From: Spirodela intermedia
Lineage: Eukaryota > Streptophyta > Magnoliopsida > Alismatales > Araceae
Assembly: GCA_902729315.2 (NCBI GenBank)
Contig: LR746272.1
Span: 1,116,001 to 1,180,000 of the forward strand
DNA: 64,000 bases
Direction of reading: 5' to 3'
Shown: one piece after another, positions 1 through 12,820 of the stretch
How positions within the stretch are numbered: position 1 is the stretch's first letter
Layout of the letters: each line of letters begins with the position of its first letter
The notes under the pieces: model-generated
Databases searched by the model: none
What the model saw: the letters and a program-made list of their open reading frames with translations, nothing else
What the model was told of the DNA's origin: nothing
Program-made: the position numbers and the translations under genes

Positions 1-2476
1 GGGGGCGGGGCGGCGGTGTAGCTTCGTAGGTGCTCGCTGGGGTGTCGTCGTCCTTATGATTGAGCTGACTGGCGGAGGAAAGGGCTCGTCGGAGAAGGCG
101 GAGGAGAGAGGGCGGGCTGTCTTATCTGCTGTATAACTCGACAGGATGATTGGGCAATGGCGGGCGGCGCGGCCATCATCGCCGCCATCATCCTCCGCCG
201 GGGGGGCCCCTAGCCCCTCCCATCTCCGTACCGTCACGTCGGCGAGACAAGAACAGCTACTAGTGAGGAAGAAGACGACAGTAATGATGGGGCATGCGGA
301 GAAAGTCTGGGGGGGGGGGTTGGAGAGAGAGAGAGGGATAGAGATGTCCTCGCGAGATTGGGAGTCGCGTTGCTGTGGCTTCGGCGAGGGGGGCGGAGGA
401 CTGACTTTCTCGGCATGGAGATGGGGAAGACTTGACAGCTACGTCTCTCTCTCTCTCTGCCTCTTTCTCTCTCTCTTGTGTGGTCAATCATAATGCTTGC
501 TGCAGCAATGATATCGATTTGGGGAGGAGCGAGGGCAGTCGAGACAGAGCGGCAGCGGCAGCGGAAAGACAGAACAGCGGCGCGAAGCCCCAGCCGCGGT
601 GGTGGCAATGGCAGACCCCCTTTCCTCTCCCTCCTCGCCGCCGGCAGCAACCAAGGAACCTCCTCCATGGGGTAAGAAGAAAACAAGGGGAAGCATGTTT
701 GCTACACGACGTCGCCACCTTCCCCAGCACCAGCTGTTCTCTGGTGGCGCAGGAGGGGGGGGGGCGGCACAAAGAAGGGCAGGCGACGAAGCAGGACAGA
801 ACAGGCGATAGCGGCGGAGGGGAGGGGACAAGAGACGGCACGTGAGCCGGCAGGGTTGTTGCGGCCCCTCGTTCCCTCCATGCACGGGTGCGACGATCAT
901 CATCATCATCATCTTGTCGGCCCCCATGCTCGCGCGCGGCCGGCGGGCGGTGGCCGCTATCAACTCGCCGGATACTCCGCCAGCCCCCACATCACATCAT
1001 GCTCTTACTGCGTGCAGTCTCTCTCCCTTCGCTGCTCGCGGGGAGGGCTCTAGGAGCTTCTTCATCCCTACCAGGAGGTAGGACGAGGGCGGTGATAGCG
1101 GGGCCCCCTCGCATTGAAGCACTCCATGGTCGTCTACCTGAGGCTTAGCCCCTCCATCCCCTGGTGTGACCCCTTGCCGGGTTTAGGGTTCTACGTAGGC
1201 CCCTCGCGGTGGCGATCGCAGCCGCTATAGTTCGAGAGCGTAGGGTTGGTCTTTCTCTCTCCAAGGACTGCCACTAAAAGTCAGCAGCTCCGGGGGAAGA
1301 CGGGCCTCATGGGGAAGGAAGCCCACATTGTGTGGCCTGTTACATCCGGTCGAAAGGGACTGCTTATGATCATTTTATGAGATCGCATTTTAGCCCTATT
1401 ATTTTTTCACCTTGGAACGTACATTAAATATGCGACAATATTGAAAGGTTTTCAAGGGTACCCAGATGCTGCGAGATGAAGTAGAGGGAGAAAGAGAGAG
1501 AGAGAGAGAGAGATGGGCGCTGCGCATACAGAGTTTTATCGGATTCCTTTCTCACAACTGTTTGTGTTTTATGTGGAAATTAAATAATTAAGAAGGACGG
1601 CTCAAAACTAGCTGAAAAATAGTCAAATATTAACCATAAAACTTAGGCTTGTATCAACTCTCACCGCGCTCTTCAGGGTCTTCGGGCTAATACTTGAAAA
1701 ACGAAGTAATATTGCCTTGTTGGAGGGAGCATAATTCACCTTAGTCGAGGCCTGTTAATATGAATCTGATTTTGAAAAGCCTAAACTTCCCTCATGCTAT
1801 AATTTTTTTCTTGCGATATTGAGACTCATGGTTGCTTTCTCTCTCCCCCTCTCTCTCTCGCTCCTCTTTAACCCATCAAGGGCTATTATATAATATTTTT
1901 AAAATACTTGTATTTAAAAGTATTTTAATATCCATCGTATATTCCTTCAGTAGGAAACAATAGTTATGTATGATTTGAGCGGTGTTAGTATGAAATTAAA
2001 ATAAACATATCCTAGTGTGAGGGCCTCCGAAATTAAAATTAATTTCGGAGGCCCTCACACTAACCTCGACACATAACAAGCAGGTATGGTTATAAGTAAA
2101 TATTCATATCACATGATTTTAAATTTTATTTAATTTTTGTGACACGTTGGGTCGTCGACTCCTCCCATGCACGAGCAAAGAGAAGTCATGGAACATAAAC
2201 TTCGATAATCCATAATCTCTCCGAGAAAAAACAAACCCTAGAACAAAGCTCAGCACAGAGACATCAGCGGATCTCCGACAGACGCCAAAGAAGAGAGAGC
2301 TTTAGGCCTGAGGTGGGTAGGCCACTTGAACCTTAGCATTTGGGACGGTGGTCAACAGCGTGATTTGGACCTGCACCTGGGCTCGATCCATTTATTCTTC
2401 GAAACCCACCCTTAAAGAACACAAACTCCCGTCGCTTTAGTAGCACTACGACGCGTAGATGTCGAACATGTACTGA
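1..2476. other. Gene-free left flank
   Basis: Positions 1-1150 are GC-rich with short CT/GA runs, poly-G stretches and a CAT triplet run near 893. The open frames there overlap on both strands and look compositional rather than coding. From about 1350 the sequence becomes AT-rich, with a (GA)n tract near 1492-1513 and a perfect inverted repeat at 2013-2062 (listed separately). A possible minus-strand initiator lies near 191 (two ATGs followed by Ala/Pro-rich codons), which could be the first exon of a gene running off the left edge. It meets an in-frame stop within about 45 codons and no convincing splice donor was seen, so no gene is called. Confidence 0.5.
2013..2062. repeat. Perfect inverted repeat, 24-bp arms, 2-bp centre
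   Basis: The left arm at 2013-2036 and the right arm at 2039-2062 are exact reverse complements, separated by two bases. Each arm contains GTGAGGGCCTCCGAAATT or its complement. The flanking bases do not pair. The arms are GC-rich at the ends and AT-rich at the centre, inside an AT-rich spacer. It could be a snap-back hairpin, the end of a foldback element or a chance relic; no target duplication was recognised. Confidence 0.9.
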
Positions 2477-3842
<1,366 letters not shown>

Positions 3843-3952
3843 GGCCTCCTAATCTGCTCGGGTTTGCTGTGGAGGGAAGACAAAGAATGGAAGAGTGCGG
3901 TTTGTGATCCTTGGCTTTCGTCTTCTTCACAACATGCCTCGACACCGTGAGG

Positions 3953-3960
3953 TATTTATA
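3953..3960 (-). promoter_or_regulatory. TATA box of the peroxidase gene
   Basis: On the minus strand this reads TATAAATA, about 111 bp before the peroxidase ATG (3842). A short 5' leader is therefore expected. Confidence 0.7.
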
Positions 3961-4196
3961 GAGAGAGAAAGGCGGTGGGAAAGGGTGGAGACTTGGTAGA
4001 GAAGGGAGAAGAGAAGGAAGATTCGGCGGGATAGTAGAAAATACATAACTTCGACTTTCTCAACAATGGCTCCTTCCTTTTCTCGTCCGCTCTTCGTTGT
4101 ATTGACATTGAAGGCGATATGATACTCGTAGGATCTGTCTGCCGCTGTCTCTGCCTTCGGGCGGTGCCCGGTCGTAAGAGAACGTTAGGTGGGCGG

Positions 4197-4198
<2 letters not shown>

Positions 4199-4240
<42 letters not shown>
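4199..4240. repeat. (TC)n microsatellite
   Basis: Uninterrupted TC dinucleotide tract of about 42 bp in the spacer upstream of the peroxidase gene. Confidence 0.95.
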
Positions 4241-4242
<2 letters not shown>

Positions 4243-6184
4243 ACTTGGTTTATAATTTCTTCAGGGTTAAGCAGGGAGGGAACAAGCAGCCAATTGAGGC
4301 GTGTGCCCGGCGCGGACTTCATCACACTAACAGGCAGCTTCATACCATGCGCGAAGACAAGCTACGCGGTCATTTGAACTGGCCTGTCCAACTCGTTTAC
4401 CTAGTCAACCAAGGAGAGGCCACGATCAACGAAAGGAATGTTAAATAATGGTTTGAATAGGGTTCAAGCTCGTGACCTTGGAGTTCCCTTCCAAGCTTTA
4501 CGTCGAGCAAGGCGACTCAGCCAAATCGGGTCTATTTCGGGTCAGAAGATTATGGTCTGGCTGCTGACTTATCCAAAGATTTGACTCTGGAGGGGCCGCT
4601 CAAACTTCTCTCAGAAGGAAGAACATGCCAAATTGGTAGGAATAAATCAAAACACTGTGATAATATAAAATTCTGCCCATGCAACTCGCCTCCAAATCGA
4701 TTTTATACGACAGACATGATGTTTTCAACACGACGTCGTAAGTGGCAAAGGTCTACTGGGCTATTTCTCTCCTTGTCCGTTGACTTTTATTTGGCTGGCC
4801 AGGATTTTATAGGATATTTCAATGGGATTTATATCACGCCGGGTTAATGCAACGAAAATCCACGAAAAGAGGCCACTTCAGCGTGTTGACCAAACCTGTA
4901 ACCGGCGTCCCGATCATCCCATCATTCTCAAAGTAAAATGTGTTCATTGTCCGCTGCTTCCTCCGCTCCTTCCGTTCCCTATCAAACGACGTCGGAGGAC
5001 GAAGCCAGGTGTTGGGGATCTCGGGATCTCTTCGTGGAGCCGCGCTGATTCCGTATATTACATCTACGTCTCGATTATTTGTTATACACCAATGTTTTCT
5101 GTGGCAGACCTTCCACGGGCTTCGAAAGGTGCCCTAGAAGAAGGGGGAAGATCTAGAAGACGAGTTCGCAGTCTCCTTCAGACGAATGCTATAAGCCGGG
5201 GACACCGAGTTGGGCTACAACTTTTTAAACCCCGAGGGGCAGGCACCAGACTCAGCAAATATGACGTTGACCGGCCTAGCGCGTCCCATGGCCTGTGCAC
5301 GGGGGGAGGGGGGAGGGGGAGTCTCCCTTCCCCGGGAACCCTGCGCCGGGTCAGAGGAACCGGCTCCTCCTCTGCCCCACCCTGCCGACGGATGACGTCG
5401 CGGTCGCACAGCTCGCCCTCACAGACGTTGACCGAGCTTCTTCGTTCACGAGATGGAAGATCTTATCCCCTGTGTGGTATATCCTTCCGGATGTAACATG
5501 AACCGATTGAATTCATGAAATGTGATCAAACAGGGCCATATGGCCGAGGTTTTGCCATCATCAGTGGCCTCGAGCGGAGATTCGAAGCTCTCGAGCCTCC
5601 CACGGAAGGCGTTGAACCCTTGGTATATTGTATTCGTGGGGAAACGAGGACGGTGCGACCCTCTGAATGGGCCGCTGTTTGTTGATCTCTTTCGGCATGT
5701 AGAGACGACCGGGAGGTGAACTAATCGTGTAGCGGCTCCTGGAGGCAGCGAGCAATAGACTCGCATCGTGGAAAACCGGAGCTCCGTAGGCCCAACGGAG
5801 CTTTTGGATAGATTTTCCACCGGGGTTGATGCATGACGTGCCCAACGATTGCGATTTACCTGGCTAACCGATTCCTGGCTAGATTCCTGCGGGTCTGGTG
5901 ATCAATATCTTCGAAGAGAGATCATGTTAGATGATAGATAATCTTCAGTCCGGTGGCTGAAATCGAGGGTTGCAGTCCCGCGGTGGTCAGAAGAGGACGA
6001 ACAGCGGCATCTCGAGGAGGAAGATTCGACTTCTTGGAAACCTATTTTGTCTAGTTGATAGGTGCGAAGACTTAGACTGCGGTCGTAAGTCAGTTGCGGA
6101 GCCGCCGTCCCTGATGTCTGATGTAACCTGATGGGGGAAAACCTCCCTGATTGGCCAGCACTAGATGAACTCCTTCTTTCTACT

Positions 6185-6541
6185 GAGAGGAGAGAGAGAG
6201 AGAGAGAGCATGTTCACTGCTAGACTGAAGCACTAATCCTCCCGAACGGCCATATTAGGTTTTCTTCGACGGTGGAAAATTTAGGAGATGAGAATGACTT
6301 GACAGGAGACGTAAGCGGCCAGCCTGTCCTTCACATGCTTTCCAAAAGGGTGGAGTGCAAACAAGAAACGGGTCGTTTTTGGTGGACATTAGGTGGATTT
6401 AGAGGCTGCGTTTTTCCAGAAGGATGACCGTCATTTCCGATTGGATTTTGTATGCCGTGCATGTCGATAGATGACAGTTCCTACCTTGTTCAAAGGCCGA
6501 AGAAAAACTTGGTTCCCAGTGGTGGCCTATTAGCGAGAGAG

Positions 6542-6578
<37 letters not shown>

Positions 6579-7361
6579 TTGGGTTTCTTTGGGGGCCGAT
6601 GTCTTAAACATCTTTTTTGTATTTAGAGTGAGAAGAGAGAATTCGGCCACTTACTGGAGCTCCATGACAAGAGCGACAAGTGGGTCCGATGCCCTTATAG
6701 ATCCTTAGAGAGAGAGAGAGAGCATGTTCCCTGCTAAACTTTAGCACTGATCCTCCCGCGAGGCACGAGTAGGTTTTCTTGGACGGTAGAAAATTCGGGA
6801 GATGAGAATGATTTGACAGGACGTGAGCAGCCAGCTTGTCCAGGTTCGAGTGTGAGCAAGAAACGGGTCGTGGTTGATGGACAATGGGTAGATCTAGAGA
6901 ATGCATTCTTTCAGGAGGATGACCGTCATTTCCTATTTGATTTATATTTCGTGCATGTCGATAGAGGACAGTTCCAACTTTGTTCAAAGCCGAAAGAAAA
7001 ACTTCGTGGGCCTATTAGCGAGAGAGACAGGAATCACGTTTCTCCGGGGGCCGACGGTCTTGAACATCTTTTGACTGAGAGAGAGAGAGAGAGAGAGGAG
7101 AGTTCGGGAACAATGGAGCTCCGTGACAAGTGCAATAGAGGGGTTCCGATGATTTTCAAGATCTTTAGAGATAGAGAGGGAGAGAGAGAAAGAGAGAGAA
7201 AGAGAGACTATAATTGAACCTCCAGGGACAGAGCAAAAGTGCCGCGTCAATCTTAAGCAGCTTTAGGGAAACAGACAGACATAAATGAAACCTTTTGTTG
7301 GACCTCCATGACAAGAGAGAGAGGCCCCGATGATGTTAAACAATTTTGCTTGTGTGTGTGT

Positions 7362-7399
<38 letters not shown>

Positions 7400-7890
7400 C
7401 GGTCCACAGGGACTGACATAATGCACTGTGCCCGTGAGTCGCGTGTGAAGAGACCTCATAAAGGCCCGTTGCAGCCGCCTCCAGGTGTCCTCGACGTTAC
7501 CGACTGGGCCTGACCTCTCCGCCCGCATTCGTATCCTCTCGTCTCCGACCAGCCACCGGTGAGGAGATCTCCTTCCTCCACCCCCCTCTAATGTACCCCC
7601 GAACCCTATGTAGCGGTTTAATAACCGGTTAGAACTGGAAAAATGCTGGGTTATCCGAGTTTATCCGAGATAATCCAGCAGTCGAAATGGTGAGCGTCAT
7701 TCGTGAGGGCCGGCTAGGGATAAACTCCCTTAGCAGGTATCAAGTTTCTCCGCGGGCCGACGGTCTTAAACATCTTCTGATTGAGAGAGAGAGAGAGAGA
7801 GAGAGGAGAGTTCGGGAACAATGGAGCTCCGTGACAAGTGCAATAGGGGGGTTCCGATGATTTTCAAGATCTTTAGAGAGAGGTAGAGAG
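6185..7890. repeat. Diverged local duplications delimited by GA tracts
   Basis: Two diverged tandem units (about 6185-6700 and 6708-7180) share the same order of blocks. After a (GA)n tract comes GCATGTTC(A/C)CTGCTA, then AGGTTTTCTT, GAGATGAGAATGA, AGGATGACCGTCATTTCC, GTGCATGTCGATAG, GCCTATTAGCGAGAGAGAC, a GGGGGCCGA block and GGAGCTCC(A/G)TGACAAG. A third partial copy at 7744-7890 repeats the last two blocks and is nearly identical to 7045-7180. Each block junction carries a GA tract. This is non-coding by all appearances. Confidence 0.8.
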
Positions 7891-9596
7891 AGAGAGTCAT
7901 CAGACTAAAAGCCGGAGCTGAGGCGAGGATAAGCTGGTTAATCCTAACCGCGCCTAAGGTTCTGCCCCCTCTCGCCGTTGGCCACGGAGTGGGAAGGCTT
8001 TCAGATGGGCCTGTCATCCCGGCCGCCTTGGGGGCCACTCCGTGACGACGGGGCCCCCGCCGACACCGTGGGGTGACGAGAAATCAAAACGTCGAATGGT
8101 GTCGTTGGTGTTTGCTTTCGTTCATGTCCCTCTCTCTGACGTGCGTCTCACCAGCGGCTTGTAATAATTTTGGAAGGACGCGTGACCACAGACTTCCCTT
8201 TCCTCACGACATTCCAAATGGCAAACCAGGCCCCCCGGAGTGACCTCATCTTCGACTACGCTCTCTCTCTCTCTCTCTCTCCTCCCCAACTTTCCCACCC
8301 GCTCTAAGATGTTTACGTGCGAACAGCAAGTGATTTCAGTGCACGCGTCTGTACGCCACCCAAATGTGCAAGTGACTTGGTTACGGCAGTGCATTGACCG
8401 TTTCTGTGACCTTCCGCCACCTAATGGCAAGACAACTTCTTGGAGGAGAGAATCATTGACGGTTTCTATTTTTTCCAAATTTAAAGCCAATTAAGCATTA
8501 GGGTTCTAAGCCCAGATGTGCCACTAATCGTGCAATGACAAGTGGCTAGTGCTCCTTCATCCGTGCAGTAGGGTTTCCAAATTAGATAGGCTCGTCTTAT
8601 TGACATCACGCGCATTAGAACAGTGGGTACAATGGTAAGTTTGTTCTAACATCATCACGGGAAGCCATCGAGGCCGACGACTAGTTCTTGGCTACAAGGA
8701 GATTAGCCTTGGAACCTCTGAGGCCCGCATGGAATTGGGCAGATCGACAAAATATTTGAGATAATTTTAAGTATAAAAGATTAGATGAGAGTTTAAGGCA
8801 TCAAGTATGATGCGAAAGGTGATGGGCATCTCGGCCAGTGAAGATGGATTAATGGACGATCTACCTAGAATCGCTTAAAGGTCGGTGATGATCATCTGCT
8901 TGGATTCTAAGTCCCCCTAAAAGGGTAGTCAACCCAACGAAGTTAATCGAATTTTGACTTATGCACTTAGAATCTCCAAAAAGGTCAATGCTGCTGCATA
9001 TAGAGGGGTTCTCCTTCAAGGAACGGTTTCAACAGTCAACTCATCAATGGTGGCGTAACATTCACTTCCATGACACTTTCAACCGCTGCTCTTCTGATGT
9101 TGGACAATCTAAAAGTCAACGTGGGTCACGTCAGGTCAAATGGTGTCTTTGATCTTATGTTGGCAAATGTACATTGCAAACTTGGAGGTCTGAGATCTCC
9201 CAAATTAGATCTTAAAGAGGTTTGCTTCAATTTTCTTTTCCATAGAAACATACGTCATTTAGCTCTTCCATCAATGACTTGATAGGCATTTTTCATAAAA
9301 GCCCCCAAGTATTTGTGATGCATTAATATATTATCTTGGAAGGTATGAGATGCAAAATTAGATTGATTAAAGGGTCTCTAGATATTATTAACAGAGGATT
9401 TAATGGGGAGAGTAAAAAGAATCAAATTTATTTAATATTCTGAAAAAAAAAACCTACTTGAGCAGCCCGTGTATAGCCCCGAGCCTTGGCCAGCAACCAA
9501 AATTGCAGCGCGATGGCGCTACCTAGTGGGCCCTGAATGGACTGGGCCAATTGCAACGTCTGGCCCAAGTTAATAACTAGCCGCCTACATAGCGTT

Positions 9597-9645
9597 GAGC
9601 CGAGCTGAGCTGAGTCGAGCCGAGCTGAGCTGAGCCGAGCTGAGG
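9597..9645. repeat. GAGC(C/T) pentamer minisatellite
   Basis: Short array of GAGCC and GAGCT pentamers, imperfectly alternating. No function is assigned. Confidence 0.7.
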
Positions 9646-9816
9646 ATGAGAAGCCCCGCCTCCTTTTCCTTCCGCTCCCCTGGCCTCACTTTTTTATCCA
9701 TTTATTTAAATATGAAATAATTCGTCGTGGGGCCCCAGTTTTAGATAAAAAATTCAGAAGAGCGAACAACGGCATTACGGATTATTATATCCCAGATGCA
9801 CACGTATTTATGTATC

Positions 9817-9895
9817 CACCGGCTGCAGCCGGTTGCTGCTGCCAGGCTGTACACTTGCGTGCGGGCCGAGCGTGCCGCAGGCGCCCGCACGTGCC
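9817..9895 (+). promoter_or_regulatory. Conserved promoter block of WRC gene A (16-bp palindrome plus ACGTG motifs)
   Basis: The block starts with the perfect palindrome ACCGGCTGCAGCCGGT (9818-9833), followed by a GCCAGGCTGT segment, then GTGC and CACGTGCCA. The same order of elements occurs upstream of the paralogous WRC gene on the opposite strand (about 23428-23345). Outside this block the two upstream regions look unalike by eye. It lies about 310-390 bp before the ATG at 10208. Conservation suggests transcription-factor binding; the CACGTG core is a G-box. The regulatory role is inferred. Confidence 0.6.
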
Positions 9896-10043
9896 ATTCG
9901 GAAAATTGCTCTTAATAGTTTCCTTGTTTAGGCCTTGAACCCTCATTAATTAAGGGGCGGAGGGGGGGGGGGTGAGTAAAAAAACATTCCATTTCTGCCC
10001 CGCCCTTTATGAGGAGCTGCACCCTCCTTCCCCAAAATCTCTT

Positions 10044-10048
<5 letters not shown>

Positions 10049-10102
<54 letters not shown>

Positions 10103-10152
10103 ATCTCACCTCATCCCATCCTCTATCACTCTCTCTCTCTCTCTCTCTGTCT
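10049..10152. repeat. (CT)n tracts in the 5' leader of WRC gene A
   Basis: A (CT) tract at about 10049-10096 and a second one near 10128-10148 lie 60-160 bp before the ATG at 10208. The paralogue also has a long (CT) tract at the equivalent place (23040-23116, minus strand). In plants such leaders can bind BBR/BPC GAGA factors; this is inferred here. Confidence 0.8.
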
Positions 10153-10207
10153 TCCTCTCTTCGACCCATCTCTACAGAGACATCCAAGCGTGTTCTTCCT
10201 TCTCGCC

Positions 10208-12025
10208 ATGAGGATCAGAAAAAGAAACCAGAATCCCCTCCGAGGCCCAGATCCGTCTGCACCAGCAGGGTCCGAAGCGGGGGCGTCGCGAGCTGCCGCA
10301 ACGGGCGGCGAGGAAGGAGAGGCCGCCGCAGCGGCGGCAGTGGCGGCGTCTCGTAGTTGCTGTGAGGAGGGACAAGGAGAGTTGCACCACGCTTATCGGC
10401 ATATCCCTGGCCAGCCCCCTCAGTGCCTCTCCGCCGTTTTTCTGCCCTCCGGTGAGCCGCCATCGGCGGCGGAAGGTGTGAGGGTAGATCTGCCGCCGTG
10501 GGGAGAGATAGAGGTACTTCGAAACCGACTCCCCATCTGTATCCGGCTGTATATCTGTTCATCTGATCTCCTTTTTTCTTCCTCGGGCGGACCTGCACGA
10601 CTAACCTTTGTCGTTTTGGTGACACTAGAAAAGATTATTAGTATTATCATCTTCTTGGGTTTGTTTATCTCTCTCCCTCCCGCTGCTCCCACGCGGGGAT
10701 GTCTCGTGCGAGTGGATCAGATCCCCTTCTGCGAAGTCGGGCGGGGTGCAATGTGCTGGATCCTGTCGCCTCCATGGCCCGATCTCACGGAGCTGGGGGG
10801 TCCTACTCCTGCAGGAGGGAGAGAATGCTGGGGATGGGGGTGCTCGCCGGACGCGCAGCAGCGTGGGTGCTCGAAGTGGCGGCGGCGGGGCGACTGCCCT
10901 AAAGAGGTAAACCGTTGTTCCTTTCTCTCTCTAGGAAATAATTTCATCTTGCGGCCGGAAAGAAGCCTGGAGTCTTGCGGGGTATGCATGCCTGGCGCCT
11001 GCGCCGGCCATGGACGGCCCCTCTCTCAACCCTTGCACCTGCACCCCCGTTTTTACTCTCTTTGCTCCTTAGAGTTATCATCTTCTCTCTTCTGTCGTAA
11101 ATACCCATCATCAGAGGAGCGAGAGAGAGAGAGAGAGAGAGAGCATGAACTGACCTTGTGCTAGGATGACCGTGCTGGGTGTTAGGAGTTTTGTCTGTGT
11201 ATGGCTTGTGAGGGTCCCCCATTTGCAACATATAAACTCCTACATGTGCCTCTCAGCTTCGGTGCAGAGTCCATTGAAGTACCAGTTGGTCATGGGGAGC
11301 ATCAGATGCCGCTCGCTGGAGTCGGAGAGGAGTTTCCACTGAAGAAGAGACGAGGAGGTTTCCTTATTCGAGGAACAAGGTCGGGAGGTGACGAAGACGA
11401 TGGGGCGGAGGATGAACAGGAAGAAGAGAAGGCGTTGGTCGAGAACGGGGGTCTGATAGAGAGAGAATCGAAAGCGATGTCCTACGGGACGAGGAGAAGA
11501 TCTACCTTCGCCGCAGCGACGGACGATACTTGTGGCGGCGGCGGCGGCGGTGCAACAGCTACCATTGTGAAGGAGGAGGGAGGGCTTCTGTTGTCAGCGG
11601 CGGGTCCGTCGGGGAAGAAGAGGCGGAGCCCGGCAGTGCTGATGGAGGGTTCAAGATGTAGCCGCGTGAATGGGAGGGGCTGGAGATGCTGCCAGCAGAC
11701 CCTCGTAGGCTACTCGCTGTGCGAGCATCACCTCGGCAAAGGGAGGCTGCGGAGCATGAACAGCGTCCGGTGCAACGGGCGGGGGAGGAAGAAGGAGACG
11801 GCGGCGCCGCCGTCACCCACCCTGCAGCCGGGAGAGAAGATAGTGAAGGCCGGCAAGAGGAGGAAGAAGATCGGGATGGTGAAGGCTCGCTCCATCAGCA
11901 GCCTTCTACACCAGCCCCACCTTCCAACGCCAACAACGACGGTGCAACCAGTCTCGTCTCCATCTGCAGGCACGATATCAGCTTCTCTTGGATACGCCAT
12001 TGACCATGATAGCGTCATGGCTTGA
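10208..12025 (+). CDS. WRC-domain protein, copy A (putative nuclear regulator)
   Basis: The model was obtained by comparison with copy B: exon 1 10208-10513 (starts MRIRKR, ends before GTACTT), exon 2 about 10713/10721-10906, and a last exon from about 11257 to 12025. The last exon encodes a single WRC domain with the zinc-binding spacing C-x9-C-x10-C-x2-H (CSRVNGRGWRC...CEHH), a basic KKRR segment before it and KARSISSLLHQ after it. No QLQ domain is present, so it is not a canonical growth-regulating factor. WRC domains are associated with DNA binding and nuclear localisation. One oddity is that the parts of exon 2 that match copy B lie in two different frames (IPF...ILSPP in one, the GENAGDGG region in the other). 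Either the acceptor differs, a one-base shift exists, or the copy is decaying. The last exon is secure; the 5' part is uncertain. Confidence 0.7.
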
Positions 12026-12307
12026 TCTATTTCGTACGTCTGTTCTTGACGACGAAGAAATGCTCTCAAAGATCTCTCTCTCTCTCCCTTCTCTCGTTCT
12101 CATCGATGGCGGGTGACCGTGAAGGAGAATGCCAATCGGATTTAAAGCATGAAGACCAGACTACCGCCGGTCTTGCTCTCTCTCACTATCGCCGCAGCCG
12201 CTTTATCGATGTGGTCAGTCAGTATTAACGAACTGATGTGGCGACTGCCGGCGGTTGACCAAGCGGTGTCGAGCTTGAGGTCCTCTGCTACAACGGATCA
12301 CCCGATG

Positions 12308-12349
<42 letters not shown>

Positions 12350-12820
12350 GCGTTCGGAATAGATTCCGGGGATTTTCGGCGTTCTTACATGGACGAGGGG
12401 TTGACTCGGGCCGGGACGGTGTGCGCACGTGTCCGGCAGGGTCTGACCTTGCTACCCACAGGCCGTCTTTTGGGCGGCTCCAGGCTACGAGACGACAGCT
12501 GATGCACCATCTTCAGTCAAACCAAGTGAAATCAGAACAAAAAGAGACCCATAAACGGCTCATTAGTCTAAAATCCGAGCATCTGAGATCGAGATCCTCC
12601 CCATTTTATCATCCACTGAAATTTCCAGGAAGAAAACTGCGACGAACCGCGCCCACCGTTTCCCGTTCCTCGCTCATGAATCCATGAAAGATCGGAATGG
12701 TCCCACGTCGGCCGTGAAGGGCCCCCGTTACAGTCTCGCGTCAGGCTCTCCAAGAACTGCGGAGTTCAGCTTACGACGGGCATCGTTGCTTGAGAGATAC
12801 CAGAAGAGTCCTTGTTTCCT
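12026..12820. other. Convergent intergenic stretch between WRC copy A and SF3B5
   Basis: It holds the 3' flanks of two convergent genes and a (CT)n tract at 12309-12347. No further gene was seen. Confidence 0.6.

Larger units (their letters stand above)
3962..9800. other. Gene-free spacer rich in GA/CT microsatellites
   Basis: About 6 kb separates the peroxidase from the first WRC gene. It contains many (GA)n/(CT)n tracts (4199-4240, 6189-6208, 6546-6576, 6703-6722, 7076-7098, 7365-7397, 7783-7804, 8261-8282), a family of diverged local duplications at 6.2-7.9 kb, and a short GAGCC/GAGCT minisatellite near 9597-9645. Open frames in this stretch are short and either come from the microsatellites or show no recognised domain. 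Confidence 0.6.

Noticed and set aside
54-191. Possible first exon of a gene leaving the left edge (minus strand, Met-Met-Ala-Ala start)
   Set aside because: In-frame stop after about 45 codons, no convincing donor site, and no recognisable family.
4822-5845. Overlapping frames on both strands in the peroxidase-WRC spacer
   Set aside because: No recognisable protein family, overlapping on opposite strands, no splice evidence.
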